A DNA stretch of 64,000 nucleotides, from positions 868,001 to 932,000 of the forward strand of contig NW_027102660.1 of the NCBI RefSeq assembly GCF_036373705.1, given 5' to 3'. Position 1 is the first letter of the stretch; the number at the start of each line of letters is the position of its first letter. Below are positions 11,305-21,090 of this stretch, one piece after another. The DNA is from Amia ocellicauda. Taxonomy: Eukaryota; Chordata; Actinopteri; Amiiformes; Amiidae. The notes under the pieces were generated by a model that made no database searches, was not told the DNA's origin, and saw only the letters and a list, made by a program, of their open reading frames with translations. A program made the position numbers and the translations under genes.

Positions 11305-13345
11305 TTAAATACGGTACAATTCGTTAGTAAGGGTATTAATAAGGGTGTTTTGGCTCTCTATCACCAGGTTTTGCCCCACTAACACAAGTCTTTGATTTTG
11401 TAACAAAGTATGTAGCAACTCATGCCGACCTTCAGGAAGTAGCTCCGGGGGCTGGTGGCCTGGCTCAGCTTCAAACGATGGTCGCTCCGGTAAATCTCGG
11501 TCGAAGGAGGCAGGGAGTGAGTGTATACTCATGGACAGAGACCAAGAAGGCCTTTGCGGTGACACCCTGGCCAAGCGCGGGGTTACTGTTTCGCGTTTCG
11601 GTAGCCAAGAAACGGGTCTGGGGGGACGATGTTGAAACTAGGCCGTCGTTGGGTGGTGTGTCAGCCCTGACTGACGGCGACCCCTGAGGTTGTTGGATGC
11701 CTGTATTTGTTCCGCCCGACAATGCGGCGGGCTGAATCTGGGGTGTTGAATTACCCCCAGAAGGCTGTGGCCTGAGTAGATGTTGGGGGGTCTCCAAGAC
11801 CATCGTGGGGGATCCTCTCGGTGATCTCACCGGGAAAGATGTTTGATCCCACTTAGACGGGGTAATTGTCCTCAATAGCTCATTCACAGAATGACTATCC
11901 CAAGAGTCTTGGGAAGAATAAAAATATACATTACATTTACATCTTTAAACGGCGACAGAAATCAAACTTAAAACAACATGTCCAGGACATTCAAAACCTT
12001 TAGCTTTTTTAGACCTTTGAAAATAGCCTTAGACATTCACTACAACGCCTTATTATTTACAGACAATATATTTATTAGGACTTGATAATAAATTTAAAAC
12101 AGAGAAGCCGCTGTAAATAAACTGTTTCTTAAATGTTTCTTTAAAAACTGTAATATTGTTAATAAAACACACACACACACAACAACATTTCATTTTTAAA
12201 CGAACCTTCCAAGTGTAAACGCTTCCTGATCCCGGGACTTCCTGTTTCACAAACGTTTTCACGATCTGTTTAAATATTAAATACAATGAACACCTTCAAG
12301 CCTTTTCCTACAACCACTTTAAAACAGAAGTATAATAGCGGGAGATAAGCCAAACAACTTACTAAACCCTTTCGGACGGCTTTACTTCCTAACCAGACGG
12401 TACGGCAATCGGTCATTTCTAAACACGTTCCCCAGAAACAAGCCTAGACCTGTCCGGACTTCTAAAGATCTTTCCCAGAACCCCCCGCCCTACAGGAAAC
12501 GGTCACCCATCGCTTAAATATTAGCCCTCAACGGGCAAACAAAGCCCTTTTAAAAACATTAAAGTTTGAAAGATCTTACTTACCTCCACAGAATAATCGT
12601 TTCTTATGTTTTTCGGCTGGTTTAGCTTTTTGCACCGCTGTGAAGGTAAGAGACATGTTTAACCTTTAACCACACCGCTTTATAAAAAGCTTTAACCTCT
12701 TACAGGCTGCAGATATTTACTCACAGCTATCAGATACCGGGGCTGACGGCCTTTCAGATTCTTGAAAGGTTACGGTTCTCGAAGGTAAAACGAAACAAGC
12801 CCTCGATGTGGAAGGCCTTTCGTTGTCTCGAACCACGTTTCTTAATACTGTTAGACAGGATAATTTTTTAAAATTAACAAAACTGGACTCAAACATCTTA
12901 CAGAAACGTTATACAAACAAACAGGGGTTTAGTTCTTACCCGGTCGGCAGACAGCCTGTCTAGGGACAACCACTTCTCTTGGTCGATCCTTGGAGACATT
13001 AATCACAGGCCTTTCGATAGTTTCTGTGTAATTAAAGAGACCGGCATTAATATATATTAAAACGTTTTCATAACTCTAATGAGCCGCTTCAAACCACACA
13101 CACCCATGCATAAGAACCCATGAGCGCAAACACAAAAATCTTACCGTCGTTGTTCCAGATGATCTCCTCAGCGTTGGGAATTAACTCCTGTTGACTGGCT
13201 GAAAAATTATTTTACAGAACTTAAAACAGATGTTATAGCCTTATTTACAATACATGCACACAACACGCTCTGAGTCAATGAAAAGAATCTGAAGACTTGC
13301 CTAAAAACTCGTTTAAATCGAATCGCTGATGTTGTTTCCGGACAT
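11305..13345 (-). pseudogene. Right-arm spliced gene, six candidate exons (copy 1)
   Basis: Same layout as in copy 2. Candidate exons lie near 13,301-13,345, 13,145-13,198, 12,940-13,023, 12,725-12,847, 12,584-12,637 and 11,305-11,907, each edged by GT/GC and AG signals. The internal exon lengths (54, 84, 123, 54) equal those of copy 2. The first and last exons are broken in this copy. The 676-bp last intron contains an (AC)n run and no convincing gene. Confidence 0.6.
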
Positions 13346-13920
13346 TGTTGATCTTTAGTCTTAAATCGAAAGGTCAGTATGAGTCTGTCGAGCTGAAGAC
13401 CAGACCTTCATACTTATACTGATGGCCACATGCCGGATCTGCTTGTAAGGCATTGTTCTGGTCTGGCCTTTGTGCCGCCCTGTTACCAATTAACATATCA
13501 AAACCAACCAATAAAATGACACTGCATCAAATTTCAAATAGAAACCAAGATGGAGACGATCTCTCTCCTCTCTACTCTAAACTTTTATTAGAACCTTTTG
13601 GTCTCTCAAAAAAACATTTTTAAACATCAAGACCTATAGTCAACAACCACTAAGAATATTTCAGGCCTTTATAAGCACTAAAAAACAACCTGAGCCTAGA
13701 AAATAACTATAAAGATCAAAAATAACTAGCGCTTTTACAGTGATTTTTTTTTTTTTTTTATAGCGATGCTATGTTTGGTATTAAACAAGTCACAAACTAC
13801 TCAGAACAGCGTTTATCCCCGCAAAAGATATATTTGGGTTTATTTTACAAAGCTTATAAATTATATAGGTTAAAAGTATTCTGAATGTTTTGATATCACA
13901 CGCCATACCAACTGTTGTCT
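13346..13920 (-). promoter_or_regulatory. Right subterminal region with TATA promoter (copy 1)
   Basis: Holds the minus-strand TATAAG (complement at 13,413-13,418) for the right-arm gene and a T-run near 13,745. No coding region is seen. The terminal repeat is missing, and tRNA array sequence begins at 13,921. Confidence 0.6.
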
Positions 13921-14216
13921 TCTACACCTTACGGTAGCAACAAATCTAACTACTGCTTTACTTTAACAATAATAATGACGGCGACCACGATGACAACAAG
14001 AACAACAACAACAAGAACAACAACAACAACATCATCATCATCATCATCATCAGATTTTAATTAAAAGTGGCTACACCAGCGTTTACAATTTCAACCTGTC
14101 GACGGACGGACGCTCTGAGTGCATCGATTGCGGGCACTCCAATGAAGAAAAGACACCCACCGCCTCCGGGGAACCACGAGGGCAAGAATGACGAAAAGGG
14201 CCAGCCCACAGTAGGC

Positions 14217-14289
14217 TGTTTCCGCCCGGTTTCGAACCGGGGACCTTTCGCGCGTTAGGCGAACGTGATAACCGCTACACTACGGAAAC
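14217..14289 (-). tRNA. tRNA-Val (AAC)
   Basis: 73 nt on the minus strand including the discriminator A. The acceptor stem GTTTCCG/CGGAAAC pairs fully, the anticodon loop is CTAACGC (anticodon AAC) and the T arm is CCCGG-TTCGAAA-CCGGG. Internal A and B boxes are intact and TTTT lies about 20 nt downstream. Looks functional. Confidence 0.95.
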
Positions 14290-14543
14290 TGACACCGCTG
14301 CCTCTTGCTTCAAATGGTTACCGTTAAAGCCTGCTGGTAAAACGGGCTCAGGTGTTTCAGGTCGGCTAGGCTGTGAGATGGCGTCTGAAGTGCGGCGAAA
14401 GGATGCCATTTTCACTGACCTGTTTGGCATTGCTAAAGGGCACATCAGGACACTTCGGAAACTCTTTTAAAGGCAGGACGCCCTGCGCTCTGACAGTGCC
14501 TGCACTTAACCCAACAAGGTGATGCTGAATGGCTTGTTCAAAC

Positions 14544-14571
14544 GTCTGGTGGTCTTCCTTCACCACCAGAC
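14544..14571. repeat. Recurrent hairpin in tRNA units
   Basis: GTCTGGTGG and CCACCAGAC pair over nine bases around a ten-base loop. Versions with shorter arms recur in each later unit of the three arrays. Role unknown. Confidence 0.6.
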
Positions 14572-15160
14572 TATCAGAGCTATTGTGCCTTCTACACCTT
14601 ACGGTAGCAACAAATCTAACTACTGCTTTACTTTAACATTAATAATGACGGCGACTACGACGACAACAAGAATAACAACAACAACATCATCATCATCAGA
14701 TTTTAATTAAAAGTGGCTACACCAGCGTTTACAATTTCAACCTGTCGATGGACGAACGCTCTGAGTGCACCGATTTCGGGACACTTCGGAAACTCTTTCA
14801 AAGGCAGGACGACCTGCGCTCTGACAGTGCCTGCGTTTAGCCCTACAAGGTGATGCTGAATGGCTTGTTCAAACGGCTGGTGGTCTTCCGTCACCACCAG
14901 ACTATCAGAGCTATACTGCGCCTTCAACTACATAAGAGTAACAGCAATGTCGCCGATCCTGCTACGGTCGTATTGTAACGCAACAACATGTATCGATTTT
15001 AAAAGTGTCAGTTCCAGTGCCTCGCAAAGCTACCCTTCTGCGATCGTTTGTTCTCAAGGTCAGGATTTCTTGCCACTCCGAGGAAGAGAAAACGACGGCC
15101 GGCCTTGGGGCAGAGAGATGGCGACGGGTAACACGGCACTGGCACGCATGCACCGCGGGT

Positions 15161-15233
15161 TGTTTCCGCCCGGTTTCGAACCAGGGACCTTTCGCGTGTG
15201 AGGCGAACGTGATAGCCACTACACTACGGAAAC
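15161..15233 (-). tRNA. tRNA-Val (CAC)
   Basis: 73 nt, acceptor GTTTCCG/CGGAAAC, anticodon loop CTCACAC (anticodon CAC). One G-U pair in the T stem; otherwise intact. Confidence 0.93.
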
Positions 15234-16122
15234 CGACCCGTCCTGGTGTTTCAAATGGCTCCCATCGAAGCCGGCTGGTAAAACGCGCACAGGGGTTTCC
15301 CGTGGGCCAGCCTGTGAGATAAAGGTTTCTATTTTCACTGACCTATTTTGCATTGCTCAAGGGCACATCAGGACACTTTGGAAACTCTTTCAAAGGAAGA
15401 ACGCCCTGAGCTATGACAAGACTTACACTTACCCCAACAAGGTGATGTTCAATGGCTTGTTCAAACAGCTGCTGCTCGTCTTGTGCCACCATCAGACAAT
15501 CACAAAGCTATTGTGCCTTCTACACCATACGGTAGCAACAAATCTAACTACTGCTTTACTTTAACAATAATAATGACGGCGACCACGACGACAACAAGAA
15601 AAACAAGAACAACAACAACAACAAGAACAAGAACAACAACATCATCATCATCATCATCATATTTCAATTAAAAGTGGCTACACCAGCGTTTACAATTTCA
15701 ACCTGTCGACGGACGGACGCTCTGAGTGCACCGATTTCGGGACACTTAGGAAACTCTATCAAAGGCAGGTCGCCCTGCGCTCTGACAGTGCCTGCACTTA
15801 GCCCAACAAGGTGATGCTGAATGGCTTGTTCAAACGGCTGGAGGTCCTCCGTCACCACCAGACTATCAGAGCTATACTGCGCCTTCGACTACATAAGAGT
15901 AACAGCAATGTCGCTGATCCTGCTACGGTCGTATTGTAACAGCTACAACATGTATCGATTTTAAAAGTGTGAGTTCCAGCGCCTCGCAAAGCTACCCTTC
16001 TGCGATCGTTTGTTCTCAAGGTCAGGATTTCTTGCCACTCCGAGGAAGAGAAAACGACGGCCGGCCTTGGGGCAGAGAGATGGCGACGGGTAACATGGCA
16101 CTGTCACGCGTGCACCGCGGGT

Positions 16123-16195
16123 TGTTTCCGCCCGGTTTCGAACCGGGGACCTTTCGCGTGTGAGGCAAACGTGATAGCCACTACACTACGGAAAA
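16123..16195 (-). tRNA. tRNA-Val (CAC), slightly diverged
   Basis: Anticodon CAC. The first acceptor base is T where G is expected, leaving an unpaired top position, and the anticodon stem has a G-U pair. Probably still folds; activity uncertain. Confidence 0.85.
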
Positions 16196-16484
16196 CGACC
16201 CGTCCTGGCGTTTCGAATGCCTCCCATCGAAGCAGGCTGATAAAACGCGCACAGGCGTTTCCCGTGGGCCAGCCTGTGAGATAAAGGTTTCTATTTTCAC
16301 TGACCTATTTTGCATTGCTAAAGGGCACATCAGGACACTTCGGAAACTCTTTCAAAGGCAGGACGCCCTGCGCTCTGATAGTGCCTGCACTTAACCCAAC
16401 AAGGTGATGCTGAATGGCTTGTTCAAACGGCTGGTGGTCTTCCGTCTCCACCAGACTATGAGAGCTATACTGCGCCTTCAACTA

Positions 16485-16490
16485 CATAAG
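16485..16490. repeat. Target site duplication CATAAG, left of copy 2
   Basis: Matches the CATAAG directly after the right terminal repeat (32,671-32,676). Empty tRNA units carry a single CATAAG in the same context, so this is a true 6-bp duplication as Polintons make. Confidence 0.93.
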
Positions 16491-16675
16491 AGTAGATAGT
16501 AGGGTTTTTTGGGCGCGGCCTATTTTGTTATGACGTATGCCCTAAGCTTATTAATATTCCTACGTCATAATTGGGGGGCGTGATTTTAGGTAGAGTTATT
16601 TCCTTAATTATTCCTACGTCATATCCGTCAGAAAGTGTGCACCCATAAAACCCTGAACAACAAGGCCACCCATAA
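16491..16675 (+). repeat. Left terminal inverted repeat of copy 2 (185 bp)
   Basis: Pairs with 32,486-32,670, with 3 differences in 185. It contains three TGACGTA-type motifs (16,531-16,537; complements at 16,561-16,567 and 16,615-16,621), the latter two inside a repeated ATTCCTACGTCATA. These resemble CRE/ATF sites. Confidence 0.95.
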
Positions 16676-16719
16676 ATACCCCCACCCCTCTGAAGGCAAC
16701 GCCCCGAAACTCTCCTCTC

Positions 16720-16727
16720 TATTTAAG
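16720..16727 (+). promoter_or_regulatory. TATA-like box of left-arm gene A (copy 2)
   Basis: TATTTAAG, 67 bases before the ATG at 16,794. It sits just inside the terminal repeat, within a C-rich leader. Confidence 0.55.
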
Positions 16728-16793
16728 AACCCGCGCTTCTTTTAGGCAATACCTCTTTAATTCTCAGCTTCTGAAACATCCCGCTTCTTCAAC

Positions 16794-17223
16794 ATGTCCA
16801 GCGACATCAACATGAAACCCCGCAAGAAACAATCCCGGGCAAGGGTTCCTGTACTCACCAATTTGAAGATTGAACGCTCCTGGGTGTTGTTCTGGGGGGC
16901 TCGACGGGGTTACCGCTTTAAAAGGGATCCCAGCTATGTTGGAGTGGAGCTTCTTGCTTTGGGAGAGAAGGAGGGTACGTTGGAACCTTTTGAGACGGTA
17001 ATTGAATACTCTTATGAGGACTGGTTGAAGGTGATGGCCTGGAGAGATCTGGGGCTTGTGGATAAGACTCTAGAAGGCTTGCAAGAGGGTCCAAGAGAAT
17101 GCGAAATGGAGTCTCCGACTCAGGGTTTTGAAAGGTGTGAATGGGAAAGCTTGCAGAACTACGACAGACGACGTGTGGGGTTTTGGAGGGGGGTCTGACG
17201 GCTCAGGGGCTACTCTCTTCTAA
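16794..17223 (+). pseudogene. Left-arm gene A, unknown (copy 2)
   Basis: First gene inside the left terminal repeat. The N-terminus is basic (MKPRKKQSRAR) and is followed by a segment with WGARRGYRFKRDPSYVGVELLALGEKEG and an acidic EYSYEDWLKVMAW stretch. I do not recognise the family. Compared with copy 3 it is shortened; broken. Left-arm genes of this kind vary between Polinton lineages and are often accessory or host-facing; that role is inference only. Confidence 0.6.
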
Positions 17224-17238
17224 GAGGGCGGTGTGTCG

Positions 17239-17266
17239 TGACGTAGTGAAGAGATAGGATAAAAGG
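17239..17266 (+). promoter_or_regulatory. CRE-like motif plus TATA box before gene B (copy 2)
   Basis: TGACGTA at 17,239-17,245, the same motif as in the terminal repeats, then ATAAAAGG at 17,259-17,266, about 36 bases before the ATG at 17,302. Spacing fits a core promoter with an upstream activator site. Confidence 0.6.
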
Positions 17267-17301
17267 TGCAACAATTCATTCATGGTTTAAAATTAAAGAG
17301 A

Positions 17302-18150
17302 ATGTCTTACCCGAAAGCTGCGGACGTCGACAGGCTCTACAGGCCTCTTCAAACCCGGGATCACCCCTGGTTCTATTCCCCAGATTTTGTATACACTCTG
17401 GAACCCTTTGACTGTGGTTACTCTCCAAGACCTCAGACCCCGGTCCCTCAGGACGAAACAACATGCGGTGCGATGGATGTCCAAATGAGTCTCGGGGATC
17501 CCCAGCCTCTGGAGCTCATGGAGGGCCTTGATTTTGCCGAACTGTCTACCGTCTGTGCGTCTCAGGAGGGGGTCAGTCCAATGGATGGAGAAACACCCCA
17601 CAAACCACCAGGCGACCCAATGAGCATCGGACTGTCCCGGGGGCGTGATGAAGACGCAGGATTTTTGCCCGGGGTATGTGACCAAGTAAGCAGAGTGGTT
17701 AAAAGCACCCTGGTGTATATTCTGAGTGCTCTCATCGACCGAGCTCTGAAAGAAGTCTGTCGGGGGTGTGAAGTGAATCACCCCAGTCAGTTGAGACACA
17801 GTTGTTTGTTTGAACCAGACCGTTACTATTTCCTGTTCTATTTCAACGTGTTTTACAGAAGACTGAACAAACCGTGGCTGAAACCGGCACTAATCAAGGC
17901 GCTCTCTTACTCCCACATACATGTCACTGTGGGACAAGTCCAGAAAATCATAGATGAGATTTTGCTGGAGCTGAAAAAGGAGCCGTTTATAATAGAGAAA
18001 CTTGGGCAGCTGCTCAATGACCTGGATGAGCCGAGTAGAAAAACCGCTGGCAAGCTAAAAGCTTATTTCTTCCGTAAAGAAGTTAAAGCTGGGGGCAGCG
18101 ACGAAGAATTCGACATCTACGCCACTGATTCAGACTCTGACCTGAACTAA
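17302..18150 (+). CDS. Left-arm gene B, Cys/His-cluster protein (copy 2)
   Basis: Whole frame of 282 residues from a TATA-driven ATG. Residues 1-50 are aromatic and proline-rich (RLYRPLQ, HPWFYSPDF). Residues 153-168 form a compact Cys/His cluster, EVCRGCEVNHPSQLRHSC, with C153, C156, H160, H166 and C168, probably zinc-binding. A helical segment follows (PALIKALSYSHIHVTVGQVQKIIDEILLE has this character), and the C-terminus is acidic (SDEEFD, TDSDSD). I associate CxxC...PSQxxHxC clusters with small regulatory proteins of fish DNA viruses and Polintons but cannot confirm a function. A long frame on the opposite strand is taken as a shadow. Also open in copies 3 and 4. Confidence 0.75.
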   Translation: MSYPKAADVDRLYRPLQTRDHPWFYSPDFVYTLEPFDCGYSPRPQTPVPQDETTCGAMDVQMSLGDPQPLELMEGLDFAELSTVCASQEGVSPMDGETPHKPPGDPMSIGLSRGRDEDAGFLPGVCDQVSRVVKSTLVYILSALIDRALKEVCRGCEVNHPSQLRHSCLFEPDRYYFLFYFNVFYRRLNKPWLKPALIKALSYSHIHVTVGQVQKIIDEILLELKKEPFIIEKLGQLLNDLDEPSRKTAGKLKAYFFRKEVKAGGSDEEFDIYATDSDSDLN

Positions 18151-18162
18151 GGGACTTTGAAC

Positions 18163-18555
18163 ATGGGGAATGTTCTGGACTGCTTCTGCAACTGGTTCTG
18201 TCATCAACACTCAGCAGCTAACCTGAGAGCGCTATTACACCATGTGCTTGACAGAAAAGTAGCCAACGCGAGCCTTTTCTCTACAGATTTAACCATCGAT
18301 GAGGATCAACTTTCAAACCTGGAAAAGTGAATGGCTGCTGTAACAAAGACCGGGGGGTACGAACACTGGGATGAAGGGCTCAAGGGGGCCAAGAATGATA
18401 TTAGGCCATTTCATCAACATCTGTATGACCTTTTACTGAGCATGTTTAATACACCTCTGTTTACTTTTAAAATAGGTCATATTGTTGTTTTATTTACATA
18501 TGTAACTGAGGTGTGTGCCTACAAGATAAAGAAACAGGTATATTTGTTGATATAG
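18163..18555 (+). pseudogene. Left-arm gene C, MGN-starting, possibly Bcl-2-like (copy 2)
   Basis: Starts 12 bases after gene B. The N-terminus MGNVLDCFCNWFC suits N-myristoylation plus palmitoylation at nearby Cys, which would place the protein at membranes. The C-terminal part has a hydrophobic helix (KIGHIVVLFTYVTEVCAYK) whose pattern recalls the BH1 region of Bcl-2 family proteins (NWGRIVAFF type). That is a weak, by-eye resemblance. Viral Bcl-2 mimics are known in adenovirus E1B-19K and several fish DNA viruses. Broken. Confidence 0.5.
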
Positions 18556-18666
18556 ATCAAGTAACCAATCATCTGATTTCTTTTTGTCTGGACCGTAGAA
18601 AAAATTGTTGTGTATGTTATACTTTTCTCAAATGTCTAAAAAGTGGTATCTGCTCTCCTGAAGTTG

Positions 18667-18672
18667 AATAAA
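18667..18672 (+). terminator. Poly(A) signal AATAAA after genes B/C (copy 2)
   Basis: AATAAA just before the integrase TATA box, fitting the 3' end of the left-arm transcript. Confidence 0.55.
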
Positions 18673-18680
18673 AAACCTTG

Positions 18681-18687
18681 TATAAAA
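18681..18687 (+). promoter_or_regulatory. TATA box of the integrase/capsid block (copy 2)
   Basis: TATAAAA, 47 bases before the integrase ATG (18,728) and directly after the upstream poly(A) signal. It is conserved in all four copies. Confidence 0.65.
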
Positions 18688-18727
18688 ACTTTGCGCATAG
18701 TGTGGGTCTGTGTGGTTATTTGACAGA

Positions 18728-19819
18728 ATGACTCGGCAAGCTCCCCAAATGCAGGAACTATACTACAACCCAGCCAAGATTGGGGGTTTGGCGGGTAAGA
18801 AGGGTTTTCAAAGAGGACTCGCTGAGGCCGGAGTGAAGGTTAATGATGTGGTTGTTTCAGAATGGTTACAGGAACAAGACGCCTATACCTTACATAAACC
18901 TCTCAGGATTAACTTTAAAAGAAACCGCGTATATGCAACTGACATAGATTCACAATGGCAAATGGATCTAGTCGATATGTCAAATTTATCAAAACATAAC
19001 AATGGTCACAAATTGATGTTGATGTGTATCGATGTGTTATCAAAATATGCCTGGGCTCGCATTCTACATAATAAAACAGGTCGGGCGGTGACAAGGGCCT
19101 TTGAGGATATATTGTCCCAGGGTCGATGTCCTAAAAAACTGCAGACTGATAAAGGAAAAGAGTTTCTCAACAGAGAATTTCAGAATCTACTGAAGAGACA
19201 CAAAATACATCATTTCACCACCGGTAATGAGCTTAGGGCATCGGTAGTGGAGAGGTTTAACCGCACCATAAAGACCAAAATGTGGAGATATTTTACAGCG
19301 GTCAACACGTTCAAGTATTTTGATAAAGTTCAAGATTTTATCGATGCTTACAACCAAGGGTATCACACCAGTATTAAAATGAAGCCTTTAGATGTTGATC
19401 AAAGTAATTCTTTTAAGGTCTATAAAAAATTATACCGACCATTTATTAAGAAGGGAAAAACTACTTATTAGTTCAACATCGGTGATGTGGTTCGCGTTTC
19501 AAAGCTAAGGAGTACTTTTGCCAAAGGTTATGAACAAACATTTTCTGACGAATATTTTACAGTTACCGAACAGTTGGGTAGAGACCCCCCCGTGTACCGG
19601 TTAAAAGACTATGACAGGGAGGATATAGAAGGAACGTTTTACGAAGCCGAGTTACAAAAAATTATTGTGGGTAAAGACAGTGTATACAGAGTTGAAAAGA
19701 TATTAGCTGAAAAAACCCAGAACCGGAAAAAATATGTGTTGATGAAATGGCTTGGATGGCCTGAAAAGTTCAATAGTTGGGTCCCGGAACAACAGGTTTG
19801 CGATATTCAATCCTTATAA
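18728..19819 (+). pseudogene. Polinton integrase with chromodomain (copy 2)
   Basis: Same protein as the whole 363-residue frame of copy 4: rve-type core with DDE motifs, then a C-terminal chromodomain. First gene of the long plus-strand block. Broken in this copy. Confidence 0.9.
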
Positions 19820-19823
19820 CAAC

Positions 19824-20598
19824 ATGCCCGCGGGTGTGTTGGGGGCATTACTTTCGATTCTCAAGATGGAATCAGGAGGCTTCTACGTGACTCTACCCAG
19901 TAATGCCTCTCTCGATATATATCCTAAAAATGAAATATCCAGTTACACGGTACAATTTGGAAAATCTATAGATCTAAGGGGGTCGTGGGAAGTGGGGTTG
20001 GCGGAAATACAGTATCCTTACACTTGGGCTGTTTTACAAGATAAGGATGCCACCTTCGCCATTTTTGATGATGTTAAAAAGAGTCAATGGACATTCACGA
20101 TACAAGGAGGTTATTATGACAATGTGGATAAAATATTAGATGAGATGCATAAACAGTTCTCAGAAGGCACCCCCAACATCAAGCTATATTACAACCCTAT
20201 TAAAAACAGAGTGTACAAGGTGTCAAAACCAGGTATTAGCATTCAAACCAGCGGCCAACTGGGGCGTATATTTGGGTTCTATTCTGACACAGAGAGCAGG
20301 TTCTCAGAAGTGGTGGGGCGGCTTTTACACTCTTTATGTGTATACGGATATCATAACCCACCAGAGGGTCGGGGATAGTTATGTCCCCCTTTTGAGAAAT
20401 GTACTTAATAAAGGTAAAAGCAATGACATGGTCACAATTACTTATGACAAACCACACTACGTACCAGTCTCAAAGACCCACTTTGACAACATCACGATCG
20501 AAGTAAAATCGGATCAGAATATCAACGTACCCTTCCGCTTCGGTAAAGTTAATGTCAAACTACATTTTCGACCCCTGAAACAGTTTGTACATTATTAA
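19824..20598 (+). pseudogene. Penton-like minor capsid protein (copy 2)
   Basis: Starts four bases after the integrase. Conserved motifs YVTLPSNASLDIYPKNEISS and GSWEVGLAEIQYPYTW identify the Polinton minor capsid (single jelly-roll, penton position) family. The C-terminal part has VPVSKTHFDNITIEVKSD. Broken. At least one break in this part is common to all four copies and so predates the array. Confidence 0.75.
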
Positions 20599-20599
20599 A

Positions 20600-21088
20600 A
20601 TGGCTACCTCGAGGGGTTATGTAGATCCTAGCGCCTATGTGGATTATTACAAGATGCAAGATGGAACGGCTTGCCCGGTATTGTAGGAGCCCCCACAATG
20701 TATGGCGCCGGTCTAGGAGGACTCTTTCGTGGTCTCTTTAGAATGGCCATACCCCTGCTTAAGAGAGGCTTTGCTATAGCCAGACCCCACTTGAAATCAG
20801 CGGCTAAAAATATTGTTAGTGACGTGTTCACCAATGTTATGAACCGGGCAGCTAGCCATGAGCATCAGGAGGGTTCGGGTCTCATGGTAATGGCGAGGAG
20901 GGGGGTAAAAGAAGAAACAGCATGTGTCCACCAGGGGGCGACAAAGATCCGTGGCTAACAAAAAACGAAGAATCTCTCATTCTCCAACATATCGTGGAAA
21001 CACTCGGAGAAGGAAGCAGCACAAGAAAAAACCTGCAAAAAGAAAGTCTCAAAGAAAGAAAAATAGAGCCTCAGGATACATCTTTTAA
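20600..21088 (+). pseudogene. Basic core-like virion protein (copy 2)
   Basis: One base separates it from the preceding part (TTATTAAAATGG). A Gly/Leu amphipathic N-terminal half and a Lys/Arg-rich tail would suit DNA condensation or membrane disruption in the particle, by analogy with adenovirus pVI/pX. Broken. Confidence 0.6.
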
Positions 21089-21090
21089 AC

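Larger units (their letters stand above)
1..13920 (+). mobile_element. Polinton (Maverick) copy 1, left end outside window, broken
   Basis: Family placement rests on the gene set: integrase with chromodomain, double jelly-roll capsid protein, adenain-like protease, FtsK/HerA-type ATPase and protein-primed polymerase B, in the usual Polinton arrangement. The window opens inside the first left-arm gene. The right end stops at 13,920 and runs straight into tRNA-Val array sequence, about 870 bp short of where copy 2 has its right terminal repeat. No terminal repeat is visible. Broken, with about eight breaks by eye; several parts still read as whole frames. The same right junction recurs at the end of copy 3, so the two copies descend from one already shortened ancestor. 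Confidence 0.95.
13921..16490 (-). repeat. tRNA-Val tandem array I
   Basis: Three tRNA-Val genes on the minus strand inside diverged tandem units of about 0.6-0.96 kb. Each unit can hold a conserved lead (CTTCTACACCTTACGGTAGC), an (AAC/AAG)n then (ATC)n microsatellite (13,990-14,053; 14,660-14,697; 15,590-15,660), a tRNA, and a conserved 3' module ending CTTCAACTACATAAGAGTA. That last motif is the Polinton target site and is empty at about 14,928-14,945 and 15,885-15,905. Open frames here are short and follow the repeat structure, so none is called. Confidence 0.85.

Noticed and set aside
13990-14053. Repeated AAC/ATC units considered as a CRISPR-like array
   Set aside because: Simple trinucleotide repeats without spacers, in a vertebrate-type genome.
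14217-14289. tRNA-Val sequences as SINE heads
   Set aside because: No A-rich tail, no target duplications, full cloverleaf pairing, and tandem units with constant flanks; a gene array fits better.
14067-16163. Short open frames inside the tRNA arrays
   Set aside because: They run through tRNA genes and microsatellites, vary between units and match no protein family I know.
17293-17799. 168-codon frame opposite gene B
   Set aside because: It mirrors the codon pattern of gene B, which has promoter signals and a Cys/His cluster; the opposite frame has neither.
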